DNA of 64,000 nucleotides from Massilia varians (GTDB taxonomy: Bacteria > Pseudomonadota > Gammaproteobacteria > Burkholderiales > Burkholderiaceae_D): assembly GCF_027923905.1 (NCBI RefSeq), contig NZ_AP026966.1, positions 4,403,001 to 4,467,000 of the forward strand, given 5' to 3'. The notes under the pieces were generated by a model. That model worked only from the letters and a program-made list of their open reading frames with translations. It did not search any database and had not been told where the DNA came from. This document shows positions 29,247 to 38,651 of this stretch, in pieces. Numbering within the stretch: the first letter of the stretch is position 1; each line of letters opens with the position of its first letter. Both the position numbers and the translations under genes were made by a program.

Positions 29247-31793
29247 ATGCACGAATCATCCACCCTGAACGCGCGCTGGCGCGCCTTCCAGCTCCGGCTT
29301 GCAGACCAGCTCAAGGCCCTGTCCTCGCCCACCGCCATTGTCGAGACCGCGACTGGGCTGCTGGCCGGGTATCTCGGCGCCTCGCACTGCTGGTACACCG
29401 AAGTCGGCGCGAACGGCGATACCTTTTTCTCGCGCGCCGGATGGTTCGATGCCGATGTTCCGCCGATGCCCACCTCCGGACGCATCGACGACTTCGGACC
29501 GGCCCTGATCGCGACGCTGGGCACGGGAAACGATCTGGTGGTCGGCGACATGGCAGCGGATGACAGGACCGCCGCCTTCGCCGGCGCTTACCAGGCCCTC
29601 ATGATCGGCACCCTGCTGGCGGTGCCGATCTTCAAGGACGGGCGCTGGGCCGCCAACCTGAACGTCGCCAAGCCGGATGCCTATGCCTGGACCGGGGACG
29701 ACATCCTGGTCACGCGCGACGTGGCCGAGCGGACCTGGGCGGCGGTCGAGAATGCCCTGGCACAGGCCGCGCTGCGCCAGGAACGCGACCGCAGCCAGTA
29801 CATCTTCGATACGCTGAGCGAGGGCCTGGTGCTGCTGGCGGCGGACGACACCCTGACCTATGCGAACGACGCGGCGCTGCGCTTGTGCGCGCTGCCGCGC
29901 GCGGCGATCGTCGGCAAATCCTACCGCGAGGCCTTCCCGGCGCTGGCCGGCCCCGACCTGCTGGCCCTGCTCGCGCGCGTGCGCGCCAGCCGCCGGGCCG
30001 AGTCGGCCGAACACGCCTGCCCCCTGCCGGACGGCGGCCGCGCCTGGCTCGACGTGCGCGCCAATCCCGCCCTGGAGGACGGCCTGGCCGTGTTCTTCGA
30101 TGACGTCAGCGCACGCAAGCTGGCGGTGCTGGCGGCGCAGAAGGCCGAGGCGCACAAGAGCATGCTGCTCGACCTCGACGAACAGCTGCGCGGCGTCGCC
30201 GACGATCCGGCGACGATGATGGACGTGGCCACCCGCGAACTGGCGCGCATCCTCGGCGTGCCGCGGGTCGGCTACGTCAGCATGGACGAAGCGGTCGAAT
30301 ACGGCGTGGTCGGGCACAACTACAACGACGTGCGCCGGGTGCCGGAACTGCCGGCGCGGGTCGAGCGGCTCGACGACTATGGCCTGTCCCTGGCGGCCGA
30401 CATCCGCGCGGGACGCGTCATGCGCGTCAGCGACCTGGCCAGCGATCCGCGCACCGCCGGCGCGGCTGCCGACGCCCACGCGCAGATCGGCGCCCGCGCT
30501 TCGGTGGCAGCCCCGATCCAGCGCGACGGCAAAACGGTCGCCTTCATGTTCGCCCACCACGACCAGCCGCGCGCGTGGAGCGACGAGGACGTCGAACTGA
30601 TGCGCCAGACCGCGGCCCGCACCTGGGACGCGGTGGCGCGCGCACGCGCGGTGCTGGCGCTGCGCGAGGCCGACCGGCGCAAGGACGAGTTCCTTGCCAT
30701 GCTGGCGCATGAATTGCGCAATCCGCTGGCCCCGATCGGTTCGGCCGCCGACCTGCTGCGCCTCGGACGGCTCGACGAAGCGCGTATCCGCCAGACCAGC
30801 GGCATCATCTCGCGCCAGGTCAGGCACATGACCGGGCTCATCGACGACCTGCTGGACGTGTCGCGCGTCACCCGCGGCCTGGTGAGCCTGGAACGCAGCG
30901 AGGTCGACGCCCGCAGCGTCGTCAGCGAAGCCGTCGAGCAGGTCAAGCCGCTGATCGAACTGCGCGGCCACCGCCTGGAAGTCCACGTGGCGCCGGGCCC
31001 GGCATACGTATGGGGCGACCTGAAACGCCTGGTCCAGTGCGTCGCCAACGTCCTGAACAACGCGGCCAAGTACACGCCCGAGGGCGGCAGCATCGTGCTG
31101 CACCTGGATAGCGAAGAAGGACAGGTCGTGATCAGGGTGGCGGACGACGGCATCGGCATGACGCCGGACATGGTGAGCCATGCCTTCGAGCTGTTCGCCC
31201 AGGCCGAGCGCACGCCGGACCGTGCCCAGGGCGGGCTGGGCATCGGCCTGGCGCTGGTCAAGAGCCTGGTCGAGCTGCATGGCGGCCGGGCCGCGCTGCA
31301 CAGTGCGGGATTGGGCCAGGGCAGCAAGTTCAGCATTTACCTGCCGCGCCACCAGCGCGCGCCGGCGCCCGGCGCCGCGCCCGTGGAAGCGCATGGGGCG
31401 GCGCCGGCGGCGCGCGCGGGACAGGTGCGCGTGATGGTGGTCGACGACAACGTCGACGCCGCCGACGTGCTGGCGGCGCTGTGCGAACTGCTGGGTCACC
31501 CGGTCACGGTCGAGCATTCTTCCCTGCGCGCCATCGAGCGGGCCAGGCAGGAGCGGCCGGAAATCTGCCTGATCGACATCGGCCTGCCCGACATGGACGG
31601 CAACGAGCTGGCCAGCCGCCTGCGCCGCCTGCCCGAGACCGCGGGATCGATGCTGGTGGCGGTGACCGGCTACGGCCAGGAAAAGGACCGGGCCAGCGCC
31701 AAGGCGTCCGGTTTCGATCACTACCTGGTCAAGCCGGTCGACGCGGAGAAAATCTGGGCACTGCTGGCGACCCGGGGCGGCAGCGGCGCCTGA
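29247..31793 (+). CDS. GAF/PAS hybrid histidine kinase with receiver
   Basis: 848 residues: GAF domain (~15-170), PAS domain (~180-285), second GAF (~305-470), HisKA with FLAMLAHELRNPLAPIGSA, HATPase_c (NVLNNAAKYTP, DDGIGMTPDM, GLGIGLALV) and a C-terminal receiver (~725-840) with phospho-aspartate in CLIDIGLPDMDG. No membrane helix is visible, so it is cytoplasmic. The two GAF domains could bind small ligands, tetrapyrrole or redox cofactors; phytochrome-type chromophore cysteine motifs are not obvious. It follows the phosphoesterase gene by 10 bp and has a GGAG site, so co-transcription is likely. The effector partner is unknown. Confidence 0.92.
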   Translation: MHESSTLNARWRAFQLRLADQLKALSSPTAIVETATGLLAGYLGASHCWYTEVGANGDTFFSRAGWFDADVPPMPTSGRIDDFGPALIATLGTGNDLVVGDMAADDRTAAFAGAYQALMIGTLLAVPIFKDGRWAANLNVAKPDAYAWTGDDILVTRDVAERTWAAVENALAQAALRQERDRSQYIFDTLSEGLVLLAADDTLTYANDAALRLCALPRAAIVGKSYREAFPALAGPDLLALLARVRASRRAESAEHACPLPDGGRAWLDVRANPALEDGLAVFFDDVSARKLAVLAAQKAEAHKSMLLDLDEQLRGVADDPATMMDVATRELARILGVPRVGYVSMDEAVEYGVVGHNYNDVRRVPELPARVERLDDYGLSLAADIRAGRVMRVSDLASDPRTAGAAADAHAQIGARASVAAPIQRDGKTVAFMFAHHDQPRAWSDEDVELMRQTAARTWDAVARARAVLALREADRRKDEFLAMLAHELRNPLAPIGSAADLLRLGRLDEARIRQTSGIISRQVRHMTGLIDDLLDVSRVTRGLVSLERSEVDARSVVSEAVEQVKPLIELRGHRLEVHVAPGPAYVWGDLKRLVQCVANVLNNAAKYTPEGGSIVLHLDSEEGQVVIRVADDGIGMTPDMVSHAFELFAQAERTPDRAQGGLGIGLALVKSLVELHGGRAALHSAGLGQGSKFSIYLPRHQRAPAPGAAPVEAHGAAPAARAGQVRVMVVDDNVDAADVLAALCELLGHPVTVEHSSLRAIERARQERPEICLIDIGLPDMDGNELASRLRRLPETAGSMLVAVTGYGQEKDRASAKASGFDHYLVKPVDAEKIWALLATRGGSGA

Positions 31794-31811
31794 GGTGCCT
31801 GCGCTCGCGGC

Positions 31812-34235
31812 TCAGTCCGGCAGGCGCGCGTCCCTGGCGACCATCTCCTGCAGCAACTCGCGCGGCAGCCCGGGGCTGAAGTAAAAGCCCTGCATCTGGT
31901 CGCATTCGTGCTCGCGCAGGAAGGCGATCTGCTCGCGCGTCTCGACGCCTTCGGCCACCACCTTGAGCTTGAGGTTGTGGCCGAGCGCGATGATGGCGCG
32001 CGTGATCACGAGGTGGCCGTTGTTGCCGACGTCGCCCAGGAAGGAGCGGTCGATCTTGATGACGTCGACCGGGAATTTCTGCAGGTGGCTCAGGCTCGAA
32101 TACCCGGTGCCGAAATCGTCGATCGACAGGCGCACCCCCAGGGCCTTGAGCTGGTTCAGCGCATCCAGCGCTTCGTCGGGCTGGTCCATCAGCTGGCTTT
32201 CGGTCACCTCGAGTTCGAGGCAGCGCGGGTCGACCCCATGGCGGCGCAGGGTCGCGCCGAGGCGCTCGGCGAACTGGCGCTGGCGCAGCTGGCGCGCCGA
32301 CAGGTTGACCGCGATGACAAAGTCCTTCACGCCGAGCGCTTCCATGGCCTTGAGCGCGCCGCAGGCCTCGTCGATGACCCAATCGCCCAGCGGCACGATC
32401 AGGCCGGTTTCCTCGGCCACCGGGATGAAGCGCTCGGGCGGAATCACCCCATCGACCGGGTGGCGCCAGCGCACCAGGGCCTCGGCGCCCACCACCTTGC
32501 CGCTGCGCAGGTCGACCTTCGGCTGGTAATCGAGCACCATCTCGTTCTCGCGGATCGCGCGGCTCAGGTTCGCTTCCAGCATCAGGTGCTCGTGCACGAT
32601 CTGGTTCAGGTCGGCGGAATAGAACTGGAAGTTGTTCTTGCCGAGGGTCTTGGCGTGGTACATGGCGGCGTCGGCCGCCCGCATGATCTTGTCGAGGCTG
32701 TCGCCGTCGTCGGGGAAGACGCTGACGCCGATGCTGGTGGCCGGCAGGATCTCCTGGCCCTTCACTTCCACCTTCGCCATGAGGCTGCGGCGGATCCGTT
32801 CGATCAGTTCCGCGATGTGTTCGTGGCTGTCCGGGTTGCAGATGACGAGGACGAATTCGTCGCCGCCCATGCGGGCGATGGTGTCCTCCTCGCGCACGTT
32901 CTCGCGCAGGCGCTGGGCGACTTCGCGCAGCACCGCATCGCCGGCGGCATGGCCGAAGTTGTCGTTGATGTGCTTGAAGTTGTCGAGGTCGAGGAAGGCC
33001 AGCGCCACCATGAAGCCGCCGCGCTGCGCTGCGTCGATGGCCTGGCGCAGGCGCTCCTGCAGCAGCGTGCGGTTGGCCAGGCCGGTGAGCGGGTCGTGGT
33101 GGGCCAGGTGATGCAGGCGGCGCTCGTAGTGGCGGGCCTCGGTGATGTCGTTGATGACGCCGACGAAGTGCGTGATCTCGCCGTCGCCGCCCGCCACCGG
33201 GTCGATGCGCAGGTCGTTCCAGAATACCTCGCCGTTCTTGCGCTTGTTGCGCAGCACCACGCGCACGCTTTTCTTGTGTGCGAGCGCTTCGCGGATGCGC
33301 TCGCGCTCGTCCTCGTCGCAGCCCGGAATGGCCATGAAGCGCGGATCCTGGCCGCGGATCTCGGCAAGCGGGTAGCCGGTGATGCGCTCGAAGGCCGGGT
33401 TGACGTAGTCGATGCGGTGTTCGTGCGCTTCGCAGCGGGTGATGACGATGGCGTTCAGGCTCGAGTAGATGGCGCGCTCGCGCACCCGCAGGCCGATCTC
33501 GGCCTGCTTGCGCGCCGTGATGTCCATGCCGGTGCCGAACACGACCGGCAACGTGCCCAGGTGGGCCAGGGAACAGCGGAACAGGTAGGGCGTGCGCTTG
33601 CCGTGCTTGCCGACCAGTTCCGCCTCGTGCGTGGAACCGCCGCCATCGAAGGCGGCAAGGATCTTGGCGACCACGAGGGGCCGTTCTTTTTCGTCGAAGA
33701 AGTGTTGGACGTTGGAAGTGGGCAGTTCTTCGGCATCCATCTCCAGCGCTTCTTCGAGCTGGTGGTTCCACAGCAGCAGGTGACCGCTCTGGTCGATCAC
33801 GTAGAACACGCAGGGCAGCGACTCGAGGATGTCGGCCACCGGCAGGTCCTGGATCAGGGCATAGCGCGCCGGGAACTGCCCGGTGCGCGGGATGAGGATG
33901 ATGCTGTAGGTACCGGATGTCGCGCTGTCGAAGGACTGCGGCGCCACCGTGATGCGCACCGGCAGGCGGCGGCCGTCGGCCGTCTTCAGCACGCCCGCGT
34001 GCTCGGCGTCGGCGCGCGCGGCCATGCACGGCGTGGGGCCAGGCGGGTCGTCGAACTCGACCATGCGGTCCAGGGGCATGCCCTGGATCTCGCCGGCGCC
34101 GTAGCCGGCCAGTTTTTCGCAAGCCTTGTTCCAGCTGGTGACGGTGCCGACCGCATCGACAACGAACACGGCAAGGGGCAGGGGCGACAGGTTCAAGACT
34201 CCTCCGGGATGGCCGCGCAGCCGTGCGCGCGCCAT
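31812..34235 (-). CDS. PAS-GGDEF-EAL cyclic-di-GMP signalling protein
   Basis: About 800 residues with three PAS-type sensor domains (LPLAVFVVDAVGTVTSWN; ESLPCVFYVIDQSGHLLLWN; NAIVITRCEAHEHRIDYVN), then a diguanylate cyclase domain with intact GGDEF (ARMGGDEFVLVI) and a phosphodiesterase domain with EAL (GAEALVRWRHP) and downstream metal-binding motifs (ELEVTESQLM, IDDFGTGYSSLSHL, KIDRSFL). It can potentially make and break c-di-GMP. The start is uncertain: ATG 34235 is given, but TTG 34196 has a GGAGGAG site directly upstream and yields the usual N-terminus LNLSPLPLAVFVVD. Confidence 0.93.
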   Translation of the reverse strand: MARARLRGHPGGVLNLSPLPLAVFVVDAVGTVTSWNKACEKLAGYGAGEIQGMPLDRMVEFDDPPGPTPCMAARADAEHAGVLKTADGRRLPVRITVAPQSFDSATSGTYSIILIPRTGQFPARYALIQDLPVADILESLPCVFYVIDQSGHLLLWNHQLEEALEMDAEELPTSNVQHFFDEKERPLVVAKILAAFDGGGSTHEAELVGKHGKRTPYLFRCSLAHLGTLPVVFGTGMDITARKQAEIGLRVRERAIYSSLNAIVITRCEAHEHRIDYVNPAFERITGYPLAEIRGQDPRFMAIPGCDEDERERIREALAHKKSVRVVLRNKRKNGEVFWNDLRIDPVAGGDGEITHFVGVINDITEARHYERRLHHLAHHDPLTGLANRTLLQERLRQAIDAAQRGGFMVALAFLDLDNFKHINDNFGHAAGDAVLREVAQRLRENVREEDTIARMGGDEFVLVICNPDSHEHIAELIERIRRSLMAKVEVKGQEILPATSIGVSVFPDDGDSLDKIMRAADAAMYHAKTLGKNNFQFYSADLNQIVHEHLMLEANLSRAIRENEMVLDYQPKVDLRSGKVVGAEALVRWRHPVDGVIPPERFIPVAEETGLIVPLGDWVIDEACGALKAMEALGVKDFVIAVNLSARQLRQRQFAERLGATLRRHGVDPRCLELEVTESQLMDQPDEALDALNQLKALGVRLSIDDFGTGYSSLSHLQKFPVDVIKIDRSFLGDVGNNGHLVITRAIIALGHNLKLKVVAEGVETREQIAFLREHECDQMQGFYFSPGLPRELLQEMVARDARLPD

Positions 34236-34391
34236 GCAGCGAACACGTAAATACATGATAGCGCAGCGCAGCAAGGGGTGCCCTGCCAGATCAAATGTAT
34301 GTCGTGCGGCAAGATCGCCGTGGAAGCAGGCGCTCTGCCCTTACAATGTGGCGTGGCCGTTGCGGCCGCGGCAAGCTTTGACAGGTGGGAG

Positions 34392-34787
34392 ATGGCGGTC
34401 ATCGATCCGGCGGAAGTCGAATTCAGCGCGATCCGGGCCCAGGGGCCGGGCGGACAGAACGTGAACAAGGTGTCGTGTGCGGTGCACGCGCGCTTCGACG
34501 TGGCCGCTTCGTCCTTGCCGGCAGGGATCAAGGAGCGCCTGCTGGCCCTGCGCGACGCCCGCATCACGCAGGAAGGCGTGATCGTCCTCAAGGCGCAGGC
34601 CTCGCGCAGCCTGGAACAGAACAAGCTGGACGCGCTGCAGCGCCTGCAGGCCCTGGTCGACCAGGCTGCCATCGTGCCCCAGGTGCGCCGCCCGACCCGG
34701 CCGACGCACGGATCGCAGCTGCGCCGGCTCGATGCCAAGACGCGCAGCGGGCGGGTCAAGGCCTTGCGCGGCAAGGTCAGCGAGTAG
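34392..34787 (+). CDS. arfB: Ribosome-rescue peptidyl-tRNA hydrolase ArfB
   Basis: 131 residues. The catalytic GGQ loop is in RAQGPGGQNVNKVSCAVHAR near residue 20, and the basic C-terminal tail (RRLDAKTRSGRVKALRGK) fits the mRNA entry tunnel of stalled ribosomes, as in YaeJ/ArfB. It releases the nascent chain from non-stop ribosomes. ATG 34392 with GGGAG immediately upstream gives the standard length; the longer frame from 34278 lacks homology. Divergent from the c-di-GMP gene. Confidence 0.93.
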   Translation: MAVIDPAEVEFSAIRAQGPGGQNVNKVSCAVHARFDVAASSLPAGIKERLLALRDARITQEGVIVLKAQASRSLEQNKLDALQRLQALVDQAAIVPQVRRPTRPTHGSQLRRLDAKTRSGRVKALRGKVSE

Positions 34788-34836
34788 GACGGTAGCCAGT
34801 TATTCCTGACACGCGCCGCGCTGGCTTGACGCGCTT

Positions 34837-35301
34837 TTAAGTATGCAGCAGCCGCAGCAGCTGGTCGATCCGGTAGGGTTTGGCAATGAACAGCTGCTTG
34901 ACCGCCTGTCCATCGAACATGGACGGCGCCATATACCCGGACGCCAGGATGATCTTGACCGCCGGATAGCTCCTGGCGATGCGATCGGCCAGTTCGAGCC
35001 CGTTCATGCCGGGCATCATGACGTCGGAAATGACGGCGTCGATGTCGGAATGGGTCGCCAGCATCTCGAGGGCCGCGGCGCCCGAATAGGCGACCATGGC
35101 GTCCATGCCATGGGCTGACAGCAACATCTCGGCCAGGTCGGCGACGTCGGCCTCGTCATCGACCACCAGCACCCTGCGCACCGCTCCCACCTGTGCTCGC
35201 GCATCCTGTTCATCCGCCTGCATGCTGCCGGGCGGGAATCCGGGCCGCCTCTTGTCACTGCACCAGCGGCTGTTCATCAAACCGGACACTCGGTCCTCCA
35301 T
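34837..35301 (-). CDS. Single-domain response regulator (CheY-like)
   Basis: 154 residues: a ~40-residue unconserved N-terminus, then one receiver domain with acidic pair VDDEAD, phospho-aspartate in AVISDVMMPGMNG and lysine in FIAKPYRIDQL. No output domain. It may shuttle phosphate for one of the several hybrid kinases nearby; an interaction cannot be read from sequence. ATG 35223 (MQADEQDARAQ) is a plausible shorter start. Downstream of the split host imuB on the same strand, but 137 bp separate them. Confidence 0.85.
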   Translation of the reverse strand: MEDRVSGLMNSRWCSDKRRPGFPPGSMQADEQDARAQVGAVRRVLVVDDEADVADLAEMLLSAHGMDAMVAYSGAAALEMLATHSDIDAVISDVMMPGMNGLELADRIARSYPAVKIILASGYMAPSMFDGQAVKQLFIAKPYRIDQLLRLLHT

Positions 35302-35437
35302 GGAGTGAGATTGTTGGTAACCAGCGCAGCCCCGGGGGGCCGCATGCGCCAGTATCGCGCAAGCGCGCCGAAGGAAGCGCCCGGTTAACGCTCTGCACGA
35401 CCTTCAATCTGCCGGAAATTCCTCCGGCCTTCCAGGC

Positions 35438-36085
35438 CTATCCGAACAGCCCGTGCAGGTACCAGCGCGGCTCGGCATCCTCGCCGGCGCCGACGATGCG
35501 CTCGCGGTAGATCCAGTATAAGGTATGGTCCTGCCCTTCGGCGATGAAGTAGTCGCGGGTCTGGGTCTCGCTCCACCAGCCGGCCTCGATGCGCTCTGGC
35601 GTCGAGGCCACCTTCAGCGGCGAGCCGTAGAAGGGCCGGTGGTTGCGCATGAGCAGTGCGATCGGCTTGGCCAGCAGCCAGCTCGGGCGCGGCAGGCTGG
35701 TGACAACCGGCGGCAGCCGCGCCGCACCGAGCGCCGCGCGCTCGGTCTTTTGCTGCACCGGCACCCATTCGTTGGCCACCTCGGGCCGGTAATCGGCTTG
35801 CGGCAGCGCTTGCAGCACGTTCTCCGGCCCCAGCCGCGCCACCAGCAGCTCGAGCATGCGCATGCGGTCTTCCTCGCTGCCGCCCGGCTCGGGGAACAGC
35901 GATTCGGTGGGCGGCGCCATCGCCCTCACCTGCCGCGTTTCCAGCCCGAGCCCGATCACCGGGGCCGGCAGCTCCTGCCGGGCCAGGCGTTCCTTGAGCA
36001 GGCGCACCAGGTGCTCGTCGCGCCATGCGGGCTCGGCCAGAACGATCTCGAGCGCCGTGGGCGGCATCGCCACCCGCCCGCGCTC
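35438..36085 (-). pseudogene. imuB: Host imuB, 3' fragment (C-terminal ~215 codons)
   Basis: Read on the minus strand, sequence from the 7 bp repeat encodes ERGRVAMPPTALEIVLAEP and continues through ESLFPEPGGSEEDRMRMLEL and ADYRPEVANEWVPVQ to the C-terminus RWYLHGLFG. It is the downstream half of the host ImuB. Its upstream half lies 18 kb away at 54.1-55.0 kb. Fusing the two at the shared GAGCGCG restores a continuous frame (HERGRVAMPP). With no promoter or N-terminal half, this piece is unlikely to function. Base composition is high GC, like the host. Confidence 0.92.
36079..36085. repeat. Left 7 bp direct repeat (island attachment core)
   Basis: CGCGCTC, identical to 54135-54141. These are the only bases shared by both flanks at the break of host imuB, covering the codons for Glu-Arg and the first base of the next codon. 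Best explanation: crossover core of the recombinase-mediated insertion. Confidence 0.8.
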
Positions 36086-36093
36086 ACCTTAAA

Positions 36094-36202
36094 GTGATGG
36101 AAAAATGGACGTCGTAAGGTATTGATTTCGCACGCAATTCGTTTTTCTGCGTGTCCATTAAATTTTTTGTGATGGTGGACGGATATCTAGTTGTTTGTCC
36201 AT
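36094..36202. repeat. AT-rich island terminus with TGGAC repeats and left inverted repeat
   Basis: GTGATGGAAAAATGGAC at 36094-36110 matches, in inverted orientation and at 13 of 17 positions, the sequence at 54081-54097. Further copies of the core follow: GTCCAT at 36153 and 36197, and GTGATGGTGGAC at 36169-36180. These clustered, alternately oriented motifs look like recombinase binding sites. The rest of the segment up to the imuB stop at 36354 shows no credible gene. Confidence 0.55.
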
Positions 36203-36353
36203 TTTTTACAGGGGTCAGCTACCGAACGCCTGGCGATGCATAGCCCGACTACAGGATGTTCTTTGGCTCACCTGCATGGCAAGATGAAGTGGCGCGGGAG
36301 GGGAGATTTCCTTGCCTACGTTGGAGCCCTCTTGCACAGTAAGGCGGGCCGCC

Positions 36354-37835
36354 CTAGCCGAACAGCCCATGCAAAAACCATCTTGGATCACTGCCTTCGC
36401 CGTCGCCGCTGAACCGCTCCCTGTAAACATGGTACAGGACGTGGTCTCGCCCCTCAGCGATGAAATAGTCGCGTGACGCGGTATTGCCCCACCATCCAGC
36501 TTCAACCCGCTCAGGTCCAGAGATCATCCGAAGAGGCGATGTATAAAAAGGCCTGTGATCCCGAATTAACAGCGCGATCGGCTTAGCTAGCAACCATGTC
36601 GGTCGCATGGACATATCGAGATCCGGCGACAGTTGTGCTATCACGGCGGTCTCTTTGACATTTTGCTGAATTGACACCCATGCGTTGGCTACCTCAGGGC
36701 GGTAGTCTGCGACAGGCAAAGGCTGCAGCACATTGTCAGCCCCCAAACGAGCCACCAGTAGCTCCAACATTCGGACTTGGTCTTCTTGTGTACCTCCTGG
36801 TTCTACAAAAAGAGACTCACTCGGCGGTGCCATCGGCTGCAGCTGCGCCACGTCCAGAGCCAATCCAATAACAGGAGCGACTAGCTCGACTCGCCCAAGT
36901 CGTTCTTTCATCAGACGAAGGATGTGGTCGCTCTGCCACGTGGGCTCGGCAAGTGCAATATCGATGGCGGTGTCAGGACGGGCCTCTCTCCCCCGCTCGT
37001 GCACTAATCGCAGTGTGACCCGTTCTGCTGCCAACTGTTTACCGGACAGCCAACCAGTGAGCTGCAACACCAGGCGCTGTGCACCCACCATTAGTAAGTC
37101 GACGTTCTCAATGCGATCGAACAGTTCGATCTTGGCCTCGAAGGTCGATGGTGGCGTAATCCATTCAAACAACTCGGGAGCCGAACCGAACGCACTGTCG
37201 AGGGTGTCGAGCAGATGCCGACCGCATCGACGTTGCAGGCCTGGGCGTGGAAGTTGTCGAAGTTCTGCAATGCTCGAACAACCGATACCCTCAAACCAAC
37301 TAGCAAACGGCCTAGCCGCCGGCACGATCATGGCGGGTAGGCGGTCCAGATGACGTGCCATGGTCTCAGGCTTGAGTACGCGTTCACCGCGAAATCGAGC
37401 AAGCAACCATGCTCCACGCGCGGTCGGTGCACAGCTCATACGACCGGAAAAGCCCAAGGCGCGCAAGTCAGTGCGGACGAGCTTGCATAACGCACGAACA
37501 CCGCCAAACAAGCGCAAACTAGCCCCGATGTCGATAAGCAGCGTTGATTCTTCAGCCAGAGTGACCAAGGGAGTGTACTTGAGCAATGCAATTGCGACTG
37601 CCTGCAGTGCAGCTTCTTCGCCGGCAGTCGAGCGCTCATAAATTCGGGCATGCGGAACGAGCATGAGTACACCGCCACGGCGCATGCCCACTTTGATTCC
37701 AGCGGCGCGTGCAGCACACGACATCCCCAGCACCTTTTCGCGCTCGAGCACTACTCCTACGCTGTCATCCGACCGGTTTGGTTCGAATATTTCAAGCGAA
37801 ATCTGCGGTAGATGCAGGCCGATCCAAAGACGCAT
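36354..37835 (-). CDS. imuB: Island-borne complete ImuB (inactive Y-family polymerase-like mutasome protein)
   Basis: 493 residues from ATG 37835 (MRLWIGLHLPQ), aligning with the host protein's MRLWIGLSLPQ; a TTG at 37847 is less likely. ImuB bridges ImuA, DnaE2 and the sliding clamp in SOS translesion synthesis; like other ImuBs it lacks the usual catalytic aspartates near the start (LPQISLEIF). Landmarks shared with the host halves include LLIDIGASLRLFGG, SWFEGIGC, GRHLLDTLDSAFG, ESLFVEPGGTQED and the C-terminus PRWFLHGLFG. It spans the host insertion point without a break. Composition is lower in GC than the host copy, and the sequence is clearly diverged, so it came from another lineage. 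A LexA box lies 89 bp upstream. It can plausibly replace the broken host gene. Confidence 0.93.
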   Translation of the reverse strand: MRLWIGLHLPQISLEIFEPNRSDDSVGVVLEREKVLGMSCAARAAGIKVGMRRGGVLMLVPHARIYERSTAGEEAALQAVAIALLKYTPLVTLAEESTLLIDIGASLRLFGGVRALCKLVRTDLRALGFSGRMSCAPTARGAWLLARFRGERVLKPETMARHLDRLPAMIVPAARPFASWFEGIGCSSIAELRQLPRPGLQRRCGRHLLDTLDSAFGSAPELFEWITPPSTFEAKIELFDRIENVDLLMVGAQRLVLQLTGWLSGKQLAAERVTLRLVHERGREARPDTAIDIALAEPTWQSDHILRLMKERLGRVELVAPVIGLALDVAQLQPMAPPSESLFVEPGGTQEDQVRMLELLVARLGADNVLQPLPVADYRPEVANAWVSIQQNVKETAVIAQLSPDLDMSMRPTWLLAKPIALLIRDHRPFYTSPLRMISGPERVEAGWWGNTASRDYFIAEGRDHVLYHVYRERFSGDGEGSDPRWFLHGLFG

Positions 37836-37923
37836 GACAGTAGGCAAGCTAAGACGCCAGCAACAGGGAGGGAGGAATTACTTGCTGCATTGAATAATTG
37901 CTGCTGGGTATGCACGCCAAAAT

Positions 37924-37943
37924 AACTGTACATCCATACAGTA
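37924..37943. promoter_or_regulatory. LexA box upstream of island imuB
   Basis: AACTGTACATCCATACAGTA has CTGT-N8-ACAG as in the other two LexA boxes of the window. It lies 89 bp upstream of the island imuB start on the same element, so the passenger gene probably keeps its own SOS control after transfer. Confidence 0.82.
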
Positions 37944-38311
37944 CATTACGGTGCATTATTTGGCAAGTTGTCATGCGCCCAAAACATAGATGTAGCCTTT
38001 GCAAGACCCGTGTGACATTCGGCCGACCAGCGCGGCAGTGCTGTGGGTACCGCCCTTTGCGCCGTGGTCGCGACACTGGACCAGCACCCGATGGTGTAGA
38101 AGATGAAAGGCGTCACAACAAGGCCCTAGTTTTAATCGCACGGGGGCCGATGGCGGGCGAACCAAAAATCGTCACGGACGATGATGATGGTCACGGTTCA
38201 TCCCAAACCTTAGAAGAAAAAGCTTTCACTAGTTGCCGAATTTTAGTTCCTTCAATGCGCTAGCTGGCATAGAATGTTGCTCACATAAAAACACTAACCA
38301 AGGGTTCTGAT
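37944..38311. other. Non-coding stretch between island imuB operator and small-gene cluster
   Basis: About 370 bp without a convincing gene. A 121-codon plus-strand frame crosses it but starts inside the LexA region, has no ribosome site and no recognisable composition. It probably contains divergent promoters for imuB and the small-gene cluster. Confidence 0.4.
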
Positions 38312-38572
38312 ATGAGCGAGTTGAGCAACATCGAAGAACTGAAAAAGCGTAAAGAGCAGCTGTTGCTTGAGCAGGAAGTGGCCCGCCTTGAGCGCAAACA
38401 AAATCTTGGCAAGTCCGCCAACTGGTCGTGGAAGTGGGTCGCTCCCATGACCGCAGTAGGTGCATACGCATTCATCGGCGGCATGGCTGAAGGGAACAGC
38501 GCGGCTATCGTTATTGGGTTGGTCGCTCTGACTCCCGTGGCCATGAAGCTCTACTTCAAGCGCGCCAGCTGA
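38312..38572 (+). CDS. Small coiled-coil membrane protein, 86 residues
   Basis: First gene of a plus-strand run of small unknown genes in the island cargo. Residues 1-35 form a charged amphipathic helix likely to coil (EELKKRKEQLLLEQEVARLE). Two hydrophobic segments follow (WVAPMTAVGAYAFIGGM and SAAIVIGLVALTPVAMKL). ATG 38312 follows a weak ribosome site. No family is recognised. Composition is lower in GC than the host. Confidence 0.6.
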   Translation: MSELSNIEELKKRKEQLLLEQEVARLERKQNLGKSANWSWKWVAPMTAVGAYAFIGGMAEGNSAAIVIGLVALTPVAMKLYFKRAS

Positions 38573-38651
38573 AGCATTAAGGCTCAACGTTATCGTCTAA
38601 CCAATATCACACACTGTCGTGCTTTCCCAACAAAATCAGCCATCTAGGATT

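Noticed and set aside
36191..36412. 73-codon plus-strand frame at the AT-rich island end
   Set aside because: No ribosome site, overlaps the 3' end of island imuB on the other strand, and no protein-like composition.
37898..38263. 121-codon plus-strand frame between island imuB and the small-gene cluster
   Set aside because: Begins with TTG next to the LexA box, lacks a ribosome site and has no recognisable features.
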